NCBI GenBank assembly: GCA_009840525.1
Contig: VXNP01000059.1
Span: 1-34,698, forward strand
Length of the DNA: 34,698 nt
Direction: 5' to 3'
Origin: Gammaproteobacteria bacterium
GTDB taxonomy: Bacteria > Gemmatimonadota > Gemmatimonadetes > Longimicrobiales > Gaopeijiaceae
The notes under the pieces were generated by a model that saw only the letters and a list, made by a program, of their open reading frames with translations, was not told the origin of the DNA and did not search any database. Shown here piece after piece: positions 1 through 8,026 of the stretch (position 1 is the first letter of the stretch; each line of letters starts with the position of its first letter). A program made the position numbers and the translations under genes.

Positions 1-853
1 GACCACCGCCCCCCCCCGCCCGGCTGCGCGCGCCCGGACTCTGGGGGGCGCGGGTCGCCGCAGCATCTCGCTGACGCCCCCCCGCGGCAAGGATCTCGTG
101 CTGTCCGTTCTCCAGCTTGCGCAGACGCACGAGGCCGCGGGCGGCAGCCTCGGCAAGGAATCTGCTGAACTTGCTGAACCCGTGCCTGGATTCCTCGAAG
201 CCCGGGCTCATCTCCAGCATCACCTGCTTGAGCCTGTCCGAGCGCATCACGTCGCCGCGCTCGATCATCTTCTTCGATGCCTCACTGACGAGATGCCAGG
301 GGTCCACCGACTTGCCCTTGTCCCCCACGGAGGCCTTCTGGAGACCGGCGATGGACGAGTACGAGTAGTATTCGTCGCAGTTCTGGACCAGGATGTCGGA
401 ACTTGATTCCTGGATCCCGACCCCGATCACATACTTCCCGTACTCCTTGAGCTTCAGGACCAGACTGGAAAAGTCGCTGTCGCCCGTGAGGAGAATGTAG
501 GTTCCGATTTCCGGACGAATGAAGACCAGCTCCATGCCGTCGATGGCCATGCGGATATCGGTGGCGTTCTTCTTCGAACTGCCGTAGGCGGGAGCGAAGA
601 TCAGGTCGACCGACGCCTCCGAGAGCGGCACGATGTACTGGGGATACCGCCGCCAGTCGGCGTACGCCCGCTGGACGGTGACCTTGCCCTTGATGATGTC
701 GGAGTTGAGGAGCGTCTTGATCTCTTTGGAAAGATCGCTCCGGATGCCCATCGTGACGTTGTCGAAGTCGATGAGCAGCGCCGCGTTGGGCGCCGAGGAC
801 AGGATCGGGCCCGCCCCTTCGACATGCGGGGCGCGCGTGAAGTGGTTGATCAT
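1..853 (-). CDS. NYN (PIN-like) domain protein with OST-HTH/LOTUS domain, partial
   Basis: The frame opens at ATG 853, preceded by a moderate GAGAGAA ribosome binding site, and stays open to the window edge, so the C-terminus is missing. At least 284 codons are present. Residues 25-165 are a LabA/DUF88-type NYN domain: LLIDFDNV supplies the first acidic pair, NATDIRMAIDGMEL the middle Asp, and LLTGDSDFSSLVLKLKEYG the last acidic cluster. These are the metal-binding acids of PIN-like nucleases. Residues 186-256 look like an OST-HTH/LOTUS domain, with WHLVSEA at the start and the characteristic GFSKFSRFLAEA. NYN domains are known or predicted RNases, and LOTUS domains bind RNA or partner proteins; a role in RNA processing is inferred. 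The last 25 codons read through G-rich low-complexity DNA and may be unreliable. It is followed on its right by 114 bp without a gene. Confidence 0.85.
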   Translation of the reverse strand, partial: MINHFTRAPHVEGAGPILSSAPNAALLIDFDNVTMGIRSDLSKEIKTLLNSDIIKGKVTVQRAYADWRRYPQYIVPLSEASVDLIFAPAYGSSKKNATDIRMAIDGMELVFIRPEIGTYILLTGDSDFSSLVLKLKEYGKYVIGVGIQESSSDILVQNCDEYYSYSSIAGLQKASVGDKGKSVDPWHLVSEASKKMIERGDVMRSDRLKQVMLEMSPGFEESRHGFSKFSRFLAEAAARGLVRLRKLENGQHEILAAGGRQRDAAATRAPQSPGARSRAGGGGG

Positions 854-967
854 GTGATGTTCTCTCGCAACCGAAGTTCCGGTCGCCGAGCTTCCCTCTC
901 CGGTCCACCCTCTCTCCGGCGGCGCACGCCGCGATCGGTCGTGGAGCGGGGCTGGGAAGCCAGGGAC
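854..967. other. Short intergenic gap without recognised signals
   Basis: The 114 bp between the acyl-CoA ligase stop and the NYN gene start hold a weak CGGCG/CGCCG hairpin but no T-tract and no convincing promoter. Confidence 0.4.
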
Positions 968-2563
968 CTAGCCGTGCCGGCGCAGAACCTCGGCCCGCAA
1001 CACGCGAGCCAATTCTCCGCGTCCGACCTTCCCGGCTGCCGTCGCCGGGAACTCGTCAAAAAAGTGGATCCGATCGGGCACCTTGTAGGTGGCCAGCGAG
1101 GGGCGGCACCACGCTCTCAACTCGTCCGCCGAGACCATGGCCCCTTCGATCATGTGCACGCAGGCGCATACGGCCTCGCCCAGGAGTTCGTCGGGCAGGC
1201 CCACCACCACTACATCCCGCACCGCCGGGTGGATCGCGATTCTGCTTTCGACTTCCCGGGGATACACATCGAACCCAGCCTTAATGATAACATCGCCCTG
1301 GCGACCTACCAAATGCAGGTAGCCATCCTCGTCCACGATGCCCATGTCGCCGGTGTGAAGGAACCGATCGGCGTCGAAGTGCCGCCGGGTATTGTCGGGC
1401 TGCCGGTGGTACCCGCGCATCACGCCGGGGCCGCGAACCCGGATCTCCCCCAGGCTCTCGACCGGGAGCACGGACCCGTCGCTGTCGCACACGCGCACCG
1501 AGGCATCGGGCAGCGGCCGGCCCACCGTAAAGCGCTGCTTCTCGGGAGGATCTTCGGCGCGAGTCATGGAGAGGGTGGACCCGGCCTCGGTGAGTGAATA
1601 GGCCACTTGAAGGTTCGGGCAAAGCTCCTCGCGCACATGGCGCAGCGCCGGATCCGCGATGGGGCCCCCGGTGACGATGCCGCAGCGCAGGCTGGAGAGG
1701 TCGCGCGGCATGCGCCGCTGCTCGTACAGCTCCGTCAGAAAGTGCGTGGGCACGCCGTAGTGCACCGTGACGCCGTGCCGTTCGATCAGATTCAGCGCCT
1801 CATCGCCGTCGAAGCTCTCCTGCAGCACGATCGACGCACCCGTGCTCGCGGTGCCGAGGATGGCGGGACCCAGCGCAAAGGCATGAAAGATGTCGCTGGG
1901 CCCGATGACGCGGTCCGTGGAGGTCACCCCCAGCTCCGCCACGGTCTGGCGCGCAGGTACCACCAGATTGCCATGGGTCAACTCCGCGCCTTTCGGCTTC
2001 CCGGTGGTTCCGGCGGTGTAGAGAATCGCGAAGAGGTCGTCCGGGGCGACTTCCGGGCGCGGACATTCCTTTCCCCGTCCCGCCGAGACCAGGTCTTCAA
2101 ACTGGTAGATCTGGTCGTCGTACCAGAGGTCCTCTTCGCCGACGGTGATCACGTAGCCCAGTTCCGGCAGATCCTCCAGCACGTCCTCGGCGAACTGCAG
2201 GTAGTCGATCCCCTCGAACATCTCGGGCGTCACCGCGGCCACCGCCTGCGAGTGACGGAGGCGGTAGCGCAGCTCCAGCGGGGGAAGGCGGGGATTCAGA
2301 GGCACCACGACGATCCCCAGCCTGGCCGCCGCGAAAACCGCCACGATGAACTCGGGGCAGCCGGGCAGCAGGATCGCGAGACGCTCGCCCCGCTCGATGC
2401 CCAGGTGGTGCAGGGATGCCGCCAGGTCGCGGGCCTGGCTCTCCACCTGTCCGTAGGTCATCATGCCGTCCCCGGAAAGCAGAAACGGCCGGCCCGGAGC
2501 GGCGGCGGCCGCTGCCAGCACATCGGCGGCGGTGGAGGGCGACGAACCTTGCGCAGACCTCAT
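968..2563 (-). CDS. AMP-dependent acyl-CoA ligase (fatty-acid-CoA ligase-like)
   Basis: This 531-residue protein belongs to the ANL adenylating superfamily, which activates a carboxylate as acyl-AMP and transfers it to CoA. The phosphate-binding motif LYTAGTTGKPKG is at 181-192. The HTGDMGIVDEDGYLHLVGR hinge region and DVIIKAGFDVYPREVE follow in the C-terminal third, and the catalytic Lys is in TAAGKVGRGEL near residue 512. The length and absence of a carrier domain fit a stand-alone ligase; the acyl substrate cannot be read from sequence. The start at 2563 is chosen because ATG overlaps the aroB stop as ATGA, implying translational coupling. The same frame stays open further upstream, but that part is the aroB coding region read in another phase. 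It is the last gene of a four-gene operon. Confidence 0.9.
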   Translation of the reverse strand: MRSAQGSSPSTAADVLAAAAAAPGRPFLLSGDGMMTYGQVESQARDLAASLHHLGIERGERLAILLPGCPEFIVAVFAAARLGIVVVPLNPRLPPLELRYRLRHSQAVAAVTPEMFEGIDYLQFAEDVLEDLPELGYVITVGEEDLWYDDQIYQFEDLVSAGRGKECPRPEVAPDDLFAILYTAGTTGKPKGAELTHGNLVVPARQTVAELGVTSTDRVIGPSDIFHAFALGPAILGTASTGASIVLQESFDGDEALNLIERHGVTVHYGVPTHFLTELYEQRRMPRDLSSLRCGIVTGGPIADPALRHVREELCPNLQVAYSLTEAGSTLSMTRAEDPPEKQRFTVGRPLPDASVRVCDSDGSVLPVESLGEIRVRGPGVMRGYHRQPDNTRRHFDADRFLHTGDMGIVDEDGYLHLVGRQGDVIIKAGFDVYPREVESRIAIHPAVRDVVVVGLPDELLGEAVCACVHMIEGAMVSADELRAWCRPSLATYKVPDRIHFFDEFPATAAGKVGRGELARVLRAEVLRRHG

Positions 2564-3678
2564 CCCGCCTCGCCCAGTACGGCCAGAACGACTTCGTCGG
2601 GCACGGCATGCGTCCATCCGCCCGTCCCGTCCACTCGTCCGATGCGGTCCAGGAGAACGTAGGCGACGGACCCCGCGCGCATCTTCTTGTCGGTGCGCGT
2701 GCGCGCCAGCACGGCGTCCGCATCCGTGCCCTGGGGAAGGACCGTGGGGAGGCCGCAGGCGTCGAGCGCCTCGCGCAGCCGGTCGGCGGTACCCGGCGCC
2801 GTCCGCCCGATGCGCCCGCCCGCCCGCGCCTCCAGAATCATGCCGAGCGAGACGGCGGAACCGTGCGGGAGGGTGTAGCACGACTGCGCCTCGAGCGCGT
2901 GCCCGAGGGTGTGCCCGAAGTTGAGCAGCTGCCTGAGCCCCCCTTCCCGTTCGTCGGCGCTGACGACGCGGGCTTTCAGTTCCACCGACCGGCGCACCAC
3001 CGCTTCCATGGCGGCGCCGTCTCCAGCCAGCACCCCCGCGGCGGAGCGCGCGACCTCCTCGAAGTAGTCCTCGTCCAGGATCGCCCCGTGCTTGACCGCC
3101 TCGGCGAGCCCCTGGGCGCGCTCCGCCGCAGGCAGCGTGCCGAGGTAGTCGGGATCGGCGACCACCAGCCGGGGCGGGTTAAAGGCCCCGATCAGGTTCT
3201 TGCCGGCCCGGGTGTCCACCCCCGTCTTGCCCCCCACCGAGGCGTCCACCATGGCGACCAGGCTGGTCGGCACCTGCACCACCGGGATGCCCCGCAGCAG
3301 GGTCGCGGCCACGAAGCCGGCGAGGTCGCCGGTCACCCCGCCCCCGAGCGCGACCACGCAGCCGTCGCGTCCGAATCCGGCGGCCAGCAGCTCGTCGGAG
3401 AGGCGCGACCAGCTCCGGCGGATCTTGTTCTCCTCCCCCGCGGGAAAGGTGAACAGTTCCGCCCGCGCCCCGTCCGCGGCCAGGCCGCCCAGCAGGGCGT
3501 TACCGTGCAGTCGGGCGACGTTGGAGTCGGCGATCACGGCGTAACGGTGAGCGGGCGCGTACTCGGCGAGCAACTCCGCCATCTCAAGGCGCAGGCCGCG
3601 GGACACGAGCACCGGGTACCCCCCGCCCCCCTTCGTGCTCACATGCACGGCGTGCGCCGCTGACGCGCGCGAACTCAT
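2560..3678 (-). CDS. aroB: 3-dehydroquinate synthase
   Basis: This 372-residue enzyme converts DAHP to 3-dehydroquinate, the second step of the shikimate pathway, using NAD and a divalent metal in the cytoplasm. The NAD-binding GGGVTGD is at 112-118, the substrate and nucleotide segment MVDASVGGKTGVD at 143-155, and NLIGAFNPP at 161-169. LAEAVKHGAILDEDYFE carries the first metal ligand (Glu193), and LLNFGHTLGHALEA and LPHGSAVSLGM supply the metal-binding His residues. Length matches the family (about 350-370). The ATG at 3678 overlaps the stop of the upstream HExxH gene as ATGA, and its own stop overlaps the acyl-CoA ligase start in the same way. A longer open frame running up to 4140 is an artefact of the neighbouring gene read out of phase. 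Confidence 0.96.
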   Translation of the reverse strand: MSSRASAAHAVHVSTKGGGGYPVLVSRGLRLEMAELLAEYAPAHRYAVIADSNVARLHGNALLGGLAADGARAELFTFPAGEENKIRRSWSRLSDELLAAGFGRDGCVVALGGGVTGDLAGFVAATLLRGIPVVQVPTSLVAMVDASVGGKTGVDTRAGKNLIGAFNPPRLVVADPDYLGTLPAAERAQGLAEAVKHGAILDEDYFEEVARSAAGVLAGDGAAMEAVVRRSVELKARVVSADEREGGLRQLLNFGHTLGHALEAQSCYTLPHGSAVSLGMILEARAGGRIGRTAPGTADRLREALDACGLPTVLPQGTDADAVLARTRTDKKMRAGSVAYVLLDRIGRVDGTGGWTHAVPDEVVLAVLGEAG

Positions 3679-4928
3679 GCGCCCCCCCCGATCCTCGCCA
3701 ACGGCGGAGCGGGTACCGCCCCGACCGTCAGCACCGCCGCCGGCCGGCCGTCCAGCATGCCGGGCTCGAGGGTCGCATCGGTCAGCGCCGCGGCCACCGC
3801 CTGGCCGCGGGACACGAACGCGTCGCGCGCCGCCACGTCCTCCCAGACCGACCACCAGACCAGCCCCCGGCTGCCGTCGTCTCTTTCCACCAGGGCAAAC
3901 TGGTCGCCTTCCCAGCCCTGTATCGGCCGCCCATCCCCCGCGACCTCCTCGAACAGGATTCCGATCTCCGCCACCCCGAGCGAGTTCGTGTAGGTCACGG
4001 AAGCACCTCCACCGGACAACTCGATGTTGAGCGGGGCATCCGGTTCGGGCCCGAATGCCCGTTCCGGTTCGAGCACCTGCTCGGTGGAGTGGGGAAGCAG
4101 CTCTCCGAACGGAGGCGGCCGGCCGGGGCGACGCTGCCACAGCACACGGACGTACTCGGTGCCCTGCACGTAGGGAAAGATAAGCGACTCGCGCACAATG
4201 GCGGGAGCGGTGCTCAGGACCGGTGACGAACTCGCGGCCGCCGCCAGCGACGGCCCCATCAGGTCGATGAAGTTGGGAATCGCCACCAGGTCGACCTCAG
4301 ATCCCTGCTGCTTCTCGAGCGCGTACTCGAGCATCACGAGCGTGGCGTGGCCCTCGGCCGCCGCCTGGGCGGCGATCTGGCGGTCGTTGCCGCGCCCGCG
4401 CTCGGTCAGTGCGTCGAGGTCTACGGCCTGGTCCTGGGCGGCGTGGACGAGCTCGTGGACCAGCACGCTCTCCACCGTCTCCTCGTCCTGGCCGGATCTC
4501 ACGTAGAGCGCCACCGAGTCGGGATCGTAGAAGCCGGCGACCTGCTCGGTATACAGCGCCAGGAAGAGGGCGTCCAGATCGAGCGTCTCCGGCACGAGCC
4601 CCAGAAGCGCGTAGCTGTCGCGAATGCGCTCCACCTCGCCCTCCTGAAACTCCTCATCGAGCTTGAAGGACAGATACCGTACCAGCTCCTCCTCGCTTCG
4701 CCACTCGACGCGCACCGGTCGGGTAAAGCTGAACCCCGAGCGCTCGCCGATGTCCTCGAGCAGCGCGTTGGCCATCTCCTGCAGGGCGGCATCCGACGAA
4801 ACGACCAGCCCGCTGGTGGGCGATTCCTGGCTGCACGCAACGCTGGGCAGGAGGATGACGACCAGGAGCGCCCACCACCGGGCCGGCGACGCGGCCAAGT
4901 CGAGCATTCGGTGGATGCCCGGCCTCAT
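3675..4928 (-). CDS. Secreted or lipid-anchored HExxH putative zinc metallopeptidase
   Basis: I do not recognise a named family. The 417-residue product has a hydrophobic N-terminal segment (about 17-31) ending at Cys32 in LPSVACSQ, a weak lipobox, so it is exported and perhaps lipid-anchored. Residues 156-163 read LVHELVHA, an HExxH zinc motif (His158, Glu159, His162); Glu192 in AAEGHATLVMLEY is a plausible third ligand about 30 residues downstream, as in gluzincins. It is preceded by EQVAGFYDPDSVALYV, which looks like the edge strand of a peptidase fold. The C-terminal half is beta-rich without recognised motifs. ATG 4928 overlaps the cupin stop (ATGA), and its stop overlaps aroB. Protease activity is inferred from the motif only. 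Confidence 0.8.
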   Translation of the reverse strand: MRPGIHRMLDLAASPARWWALLVVILLPSVACSQESPTSGLVVSSDAALQEMANALLEDIGERSGFSFTRPVRVEWRSEEELVRYLSFKLDEEFQEGEVERIRDSYALLGLVPETLDLDALFLALYTEQVAGFYDPDSVALYVRSGQDEETVESVLVHELVHAAQDQAVDLDALTERGRGNDRQIAAQAAAEGHATLVMLEYALEKQQGSEVDLVAIPNFIDLMGPSLAAAASSSPVLSTAPAIVRESLIFPYVQGTEYVRVLWQRRPGRPPPFGELLPHSTEQVLEPERAFGPEPDAPLNIELSGGGASVTYTNSLGVAEIGILFEEVAGDGRPIQGWEGDQFALVERDDGSRGLVWWSVWEDVAARDAFVSRGQAVAAALTDATLEPGMLDGRPAAVLTVGAVPAPPLARIGGGA

Positions 4929-5299
4929 CCCCGTCGCCCGGAACTCCCCGCGCGCCCATAGCGATCATCGAGCCGGACCACGTCGTCCAGTTCGGGCGTC
5001 GACGCCTCCAGGATGTCCACGTCCGTCACCGCCTCCATGCGGTGCACGGTGCCGGGAAGGATGCGCACCGCATCCCCCTCCCTCATCATCCGCTCCTCCA
5101 GTTCATCCTGCGCGGGACCCAGCCAAAGCCGCATCGATCCGGCCAGCATGTACAGGGTCTCATCCTTCTCACGATGGTACTGCAGCGAAAGCGCTTCGCC
5201 CGCGTTCACATGCAGGATCTTGCCCACGTAGCGTCCGGTGTGTGCCCAGATGAGCTCGTAGCCCCAGGGCTTTTCGACCCGGACGGAAAGTGTTTTCAT
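4925..5299 (-). CDS. Cupin-domain protein, mannose-6-phosphate isomerase type II-like
   Basis: This 124-residue single-domain cupin resembles the C-terminal isomerase domain of bifunctional mannose-1-P guanylyltransferase/mannose-6-P isomerase. It opens with KPWGYELIW, carries the cupin metal-site motif LSLQYHREKDETLYMLAG and the second motif LPGTVHRM, and ends with the family signature STPELDDVVRLDDRYGR. No guanylyltransferase domain is present. It may isomerise a sugar phosphate for surface polysaccharide, but a different sugar substrate is possible. It is the first gene of the operon; GGTGGAG lies about 8 nt before ATG 5299. The terminator of the preceding surface cluster lies about 90 bp upstream, so a promoter must sit in 5300-5388, although no convincing -35/-10 pair was seen. 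Confidence 0.88.
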   Translation of the reverse strand: MKTLSVRVEKPWGYELIWAHTGRYVGKILHVNAGEALSLQYHREKDETLYMLAGSMRLWLGPAQDELEERMMREGDAVRILPGTVHRMEAVTDVDILEASTPELDDVVRLDDRYGRAGSSGRRG

Positions 5300-5388
5300 C
5301 TCCAGGACTCCACCAGTTGCCGCACCGCAGGGAATCTATCACCCGGGTGCAAGTGCCGGGGCACCGGCTCCCGTCCGGGAAACCCTCT

Positions 5389-5437
5389 GCAACAAACGCG
5401 CCCGCCACCCCTGCAGGCGGCGGGCGCGGATTGTTGC
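5389..5437 (-). terminator. Intrinsic terminator of the surface-protein cluster
   Basis: A long inverted repeat follows the lipoprotein stop by about 19 nt. The inner 10-bp GC stem pairs 5397-5406 with 5419-5428, and an outer 7-bp arm pairs 5389-5395 with 5431-5437. Read on the minus strand, the GC stem is followed by TTTGTTG, as in a rho-independent terminator. It separates the surface cluster from the cupin-aroB operon. Confidence 0.7.
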
Positions 5438-5455
5438 GGCATGCGGGCGCCGGCG

Positions 5456-7231
5456 TCAGCCTCCGAAGAAGTCCTTGAACTTGTTCTTGTAGTCGTCGCT
5501 CTGCTGCACCCACATCTCGGTGATGGAGGTGATGCCGTCCGGCTCCAGCACCACCAGATAGTGGGTGAACGACGCAAAATCGCCGACCTGCGCCGCCTCC
5601 AGCCGGTCCATCGCGTTTCCGCGGGCATCCAGCGTGATCGTGTTCCCTCGCGACGAAGTGCCGACGCCCGTCGGCGAGACGGCGGCGAGGTAGCTCTGGT
5701 AGTGCATTCCCGGAGGTGGCGCCGGCAGCCGGTTGAGTTCCACCAGCAGCGAGCTCTCGTAGAAGGAGCCCGAACCCGAGCCACCACCGAAGAAGGGCTC
5801 TATTCCCCCATCCGCACCGAGGTGGCCGAAAGTCATGGCCCCCTGCTGCATAAGGTTGGCGGAGTTCAGGTATTCCTGGAAGAGGAACGGCCCCCCGGTC
5901 GGCGAACTCGCCTGTCCGGCCTCGGCGCTCACCGCCACGTGTGTAAACTCGCCGAAGTTCTGATCCATCGACACTTCCAGCTTCGCGTGGTACACGTCCT
6001 CCGAGGACGACGGCGAGAAGGTCGAGCCCATCATCATCATGTCCATGTCCATCGCGGGGTAGATCGTGGCGTCCGCGGCGGAGTAGGAACCCGAGCCCGC
6101 GTCGTACAGCCAAAGCTGGTACGAACCGCCGGAAAGGGGCGAAAGGCCCGCCAGCGTGACGTCGATCTGGCCCGGTGCGGCAAAGGAGTTGGCGCCCCCG
6201 GAGAGCTCGGGTGCATTGGGCACTACACCGGCCGGGAAGGGCGCCATGGCGTTGTTGATGACGTTTCCGTCGGCATCGATGTCGGGGCCCAGTTGCATGC
6301 GCACGGTGGGGCTTCCAGTCGGAAGGGCGCCTCCGCTCGGAGTTCCCTCGTACAGGAGCAGGTAGTTGAACTGGCCGGGGCCAACCATGGCGCCGGTCTC
6401 GTTGGAACCGAAAGGCGTATTCGCCGCCGTGAAATCGTCCGCCGTGGACAGGTTGGCCCCCTCCGCTCGCCCGGGCCACATGTCACCAGGCACGGCCCTC
6501 AGGACGCAATCGAAAACACCGGTGCCCGCCCCGTTCGTCTCGACCACGCCAAGCCCGACCGGGTTCATCTCGGCCCTGATCGGCGTGATTCCAGCCTGGA
6601 GATCGAAATCACAGGCGACATCTCCGTAGATGACGGTTTCGCCGGAAGCGAAGGACAACTCGTCCGGCTGGTCGACCGGGTTCCCGGTCAGAACCTGATG
6701 CTGGTCCAACTCGCCGTTCACCTGCAGCGTCATGCGGGCCAGCACGACCGTATAGGCCGTAGAGGGCTCGAGCCCCTGCACCTCGCCAAAGAGGTCCCAG
6801 TATCCTACGGGAGCTCCGTCCGCAAGAAAGAGAGTCAGTTCGAACAGGCCGAAGTGGGTACCCAACGCCGCAGAGCCCTCTCGCAGGGCCGGCAACCGGG
6901 GATCCTGGGAGGAATTACGGACGGAGCCACCCATGTCCACCGCTGGAGCGGTACCTATGGGGGTGGCGACGGGAACGAAGAACCCCCCAGCCCCCGTCCC
7001 GCGGTCGAACCCGTCGTCCACCGACAGATCGAACCCGGAGACGACCGCCTTCGAGAGCGCAACCGAACCGGAGGGGAACACCGCATCCCCCGGCGCGATC
7101 GCCATCTTGAGCACCGGCCGGTCGTCGGTGAGGTCGGTGACGTTGTCCGTCTCGCAGGCCGCTACGAGAAGCGCGCCGCACAGGGCGACACCCACCGCGT
7201 GCGGCCGGATGCTCTTGCGTACTGGATTCAT
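5456..7231 (-). CDS. Large secreted lipoprotein, function unknown
   Basis: The 591-residue product starts with a lipoprotein signal peptide, with lipobox LLVAAC and Cys at about 27. A textbook AGGAGG lies just before ATG 7231. The mature part is acidic, Gly/Ser-rich and predicted to be mostly beta. Two segments, GLSPLSGGSYQLWLYDAG (about 365-382) and RLPAPPPGMHYQSYLAAV (about 498-515), resemble the YQLWL element of anti-sigma-K (RskA-like) sensor domains. Between them is a Met/Asp run, MDMDMMMMG, near residue 393. The protein ends with a polar tail, KNKFKDFFGG. It is the last gene of the cluster, 19 bp after the small barrel gene, and directly before a strong terminator. It probably sits on the outer membrane. 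No enzyme motif was found. Confidence 0.85.
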   Translation of the reverse strand: MNPVRKSIRPHAVGVALCGALLVAACETDNVTDLTDDRPVLKMAIAPGDAVFPSGSVALSKAVVSGFDLSVDDGFDRGTGAGGFFVPVATPIGTAPAVDMGGSVRNSSQDPRLPALREGSAALGTHFGLFELTLFLADGAPVGYWDLFGEVQGLEPSTAYTVVLARMTLQVNGELDQHQVLTGNPVDQPDELSFASGETVIYGDVACDFDLQAGITPIRAEMNPVGLGVVETNGAGTGVFDCVLRAVPGDMWPGRAEGANLSTADDFTAANTPFGSNETGAMVGPGQFNYLLLYEGTPSGGALPTGSPTVRMQLGPDIDADGNVINNAMAPFPAGVVPNAPELSGGANSFAAPGQIDVTLAGLSPLSGGSYQLWLYDAGSGSYSAADATIYPAMDMDMMMMGSTFSPSSSEDVYHAKLEVSMDQNFGEFTHVAVSAEAGQASSPTGGPFLFQEYLNSANLMQQGAMTFGHLGADGGIEPFFGGGSGSGSFYESSLLVELNRLPAPPPGMHYQSYLAAVSPTGVGTSSRGNTITLDARGNAMDRLEAAQVGDFASFTHYLVVLEPDGITSITEMWVQQSDDYKNKFKDFFGG

Positions 7232-7250
7232 TTGGATCGCCTCCTGCCCG

Positions 7251-7958
7251 CTAGCGGTTGAGTCCGGGGACGTACGTCAACCCGATCGACAGGCGGATGT
7301 TGTGGATCATGTCCTGTTTGTCCGGGAGGTCGGTGCGTTCCGCATCCGGGAACCGGCAGGTCCCGTCGCTCTTGCAGTTGCGCAGTCGCTCCTGGACCGG
7401 GTTCAGAACATCGCGGTCGAAGTCCCGGTAGATGACGTCGCGCACGTCGACCTGGATGCCGGCGGCCTCCGTCACCGCATAGCGCACCCCGGCGCCCCCC
7501 AGCACCATCTGATGGGTCACGCGCCGGAAGTCGTCGTTGGCCTGAGTATCAAGATAGAGCGTGGCTCCGCCCCCACCCACGACGACATAGGGATCCAGGG
7601 AGCTTCCCGGCATGACGCTGATGTGCGCGTTCAAGCCGTAGTGGAGCGCGCTCAGCGTCTGGCCGACCTCGTAGATGCGGGTGCTGTCGGCGCCGAAGTC
7701 GATGGCGGCGACGTAGAAGCTGCCGTCGGTGTCGGCGCGGTGAAACTGGATCGCAGGCCCCAGGGCGATGCGCGGGGTGAGCTGATATAGCGCCTCCAAC
7801 GCGAGCATGGGGCTGTTCAGGAGCGAGCTCGACGGAGCGTACATCTGAGTTCCCGCGGACACCTCTACGCTCCAGGCGCCCTGTTCGGACTGGGCGTGTG
7901 CGGCCGAGGGCAGCGCCATCACCAGCCCGGCCAGCGCCAACCGGTTCAGTACTCTCAT
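7251..7958 (-). CDS. Small outer-membrane beta-barrel protein
   Basis: This 235-residue protein has a signal peptide (MRVLNRLALAGLVMALPSAAHAQ, shown in part: basic start, hydrophobic core, AHAQ cleavage site). The rest alternates polar and hydrophobic residues as in an 8-stranded OmpA/OmpW-type barrel, with YVVVGGGGATLYLD and the terminal strand IRLSIGLTYVPG. ATG 7958 is chosen over the longer frame to 8027 because GGGAGGAAA lies about 10 nt upstream and the signal peptide begins there. One Cys pair, NCKSDGTCRF, sits in a probable surface loop. It lies between the PorV-like gene and the lipoprotein gene. The precise function is unknown; a structural or accessory role in the cluster is inferred. 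Confidence 0.85.
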   Translation of the reverse strand: MRVLNRLALAGLVMALPSAAHAQSEQGAWSVEVSAGTQMYAPSSSLLNSPMLALEALYQLTPRIALGPAIQFHRADTDGSFYVAAIDFGADSTRIYEVGQTLSALHYGLNAHISVMPGSSLDPYVVVGGGGATLYLDTQANDDFRRVTHQMVLGGAGVRYAVTEAAGIQVDVRDVIYRDFDRDVLNPVQERLRNCKSDGTCRFPDAERTDLPDKQDMIHNIRLSIGLTYVPGLNR

Positions 7959-8026
7959 CAGTCTATTTCCTCCCGTTTTTCCACGGGGTAGCACGGCCAG
8001 GCCTCCCTCTCCGAAACCGAGCCGCA

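Noticed and set aside
2560-4140. Apparent longer aroB with a 150-residue N-terminal extension
   Set aside because: The extension is the HExxH gene read in another frame; the ATGA overlap at 3675-3678 and the aroB family start at 3678 explain the frame.
5042-7261. 739-codon open frame on the plus strand opposite the lipoprotein gene
   Set aside because: It is antisense to a gene with a lipobox and strong ribosome binding site, its product is rich in Arg, His and Gly without motifs, and such frames are common in GC-rich DNA.
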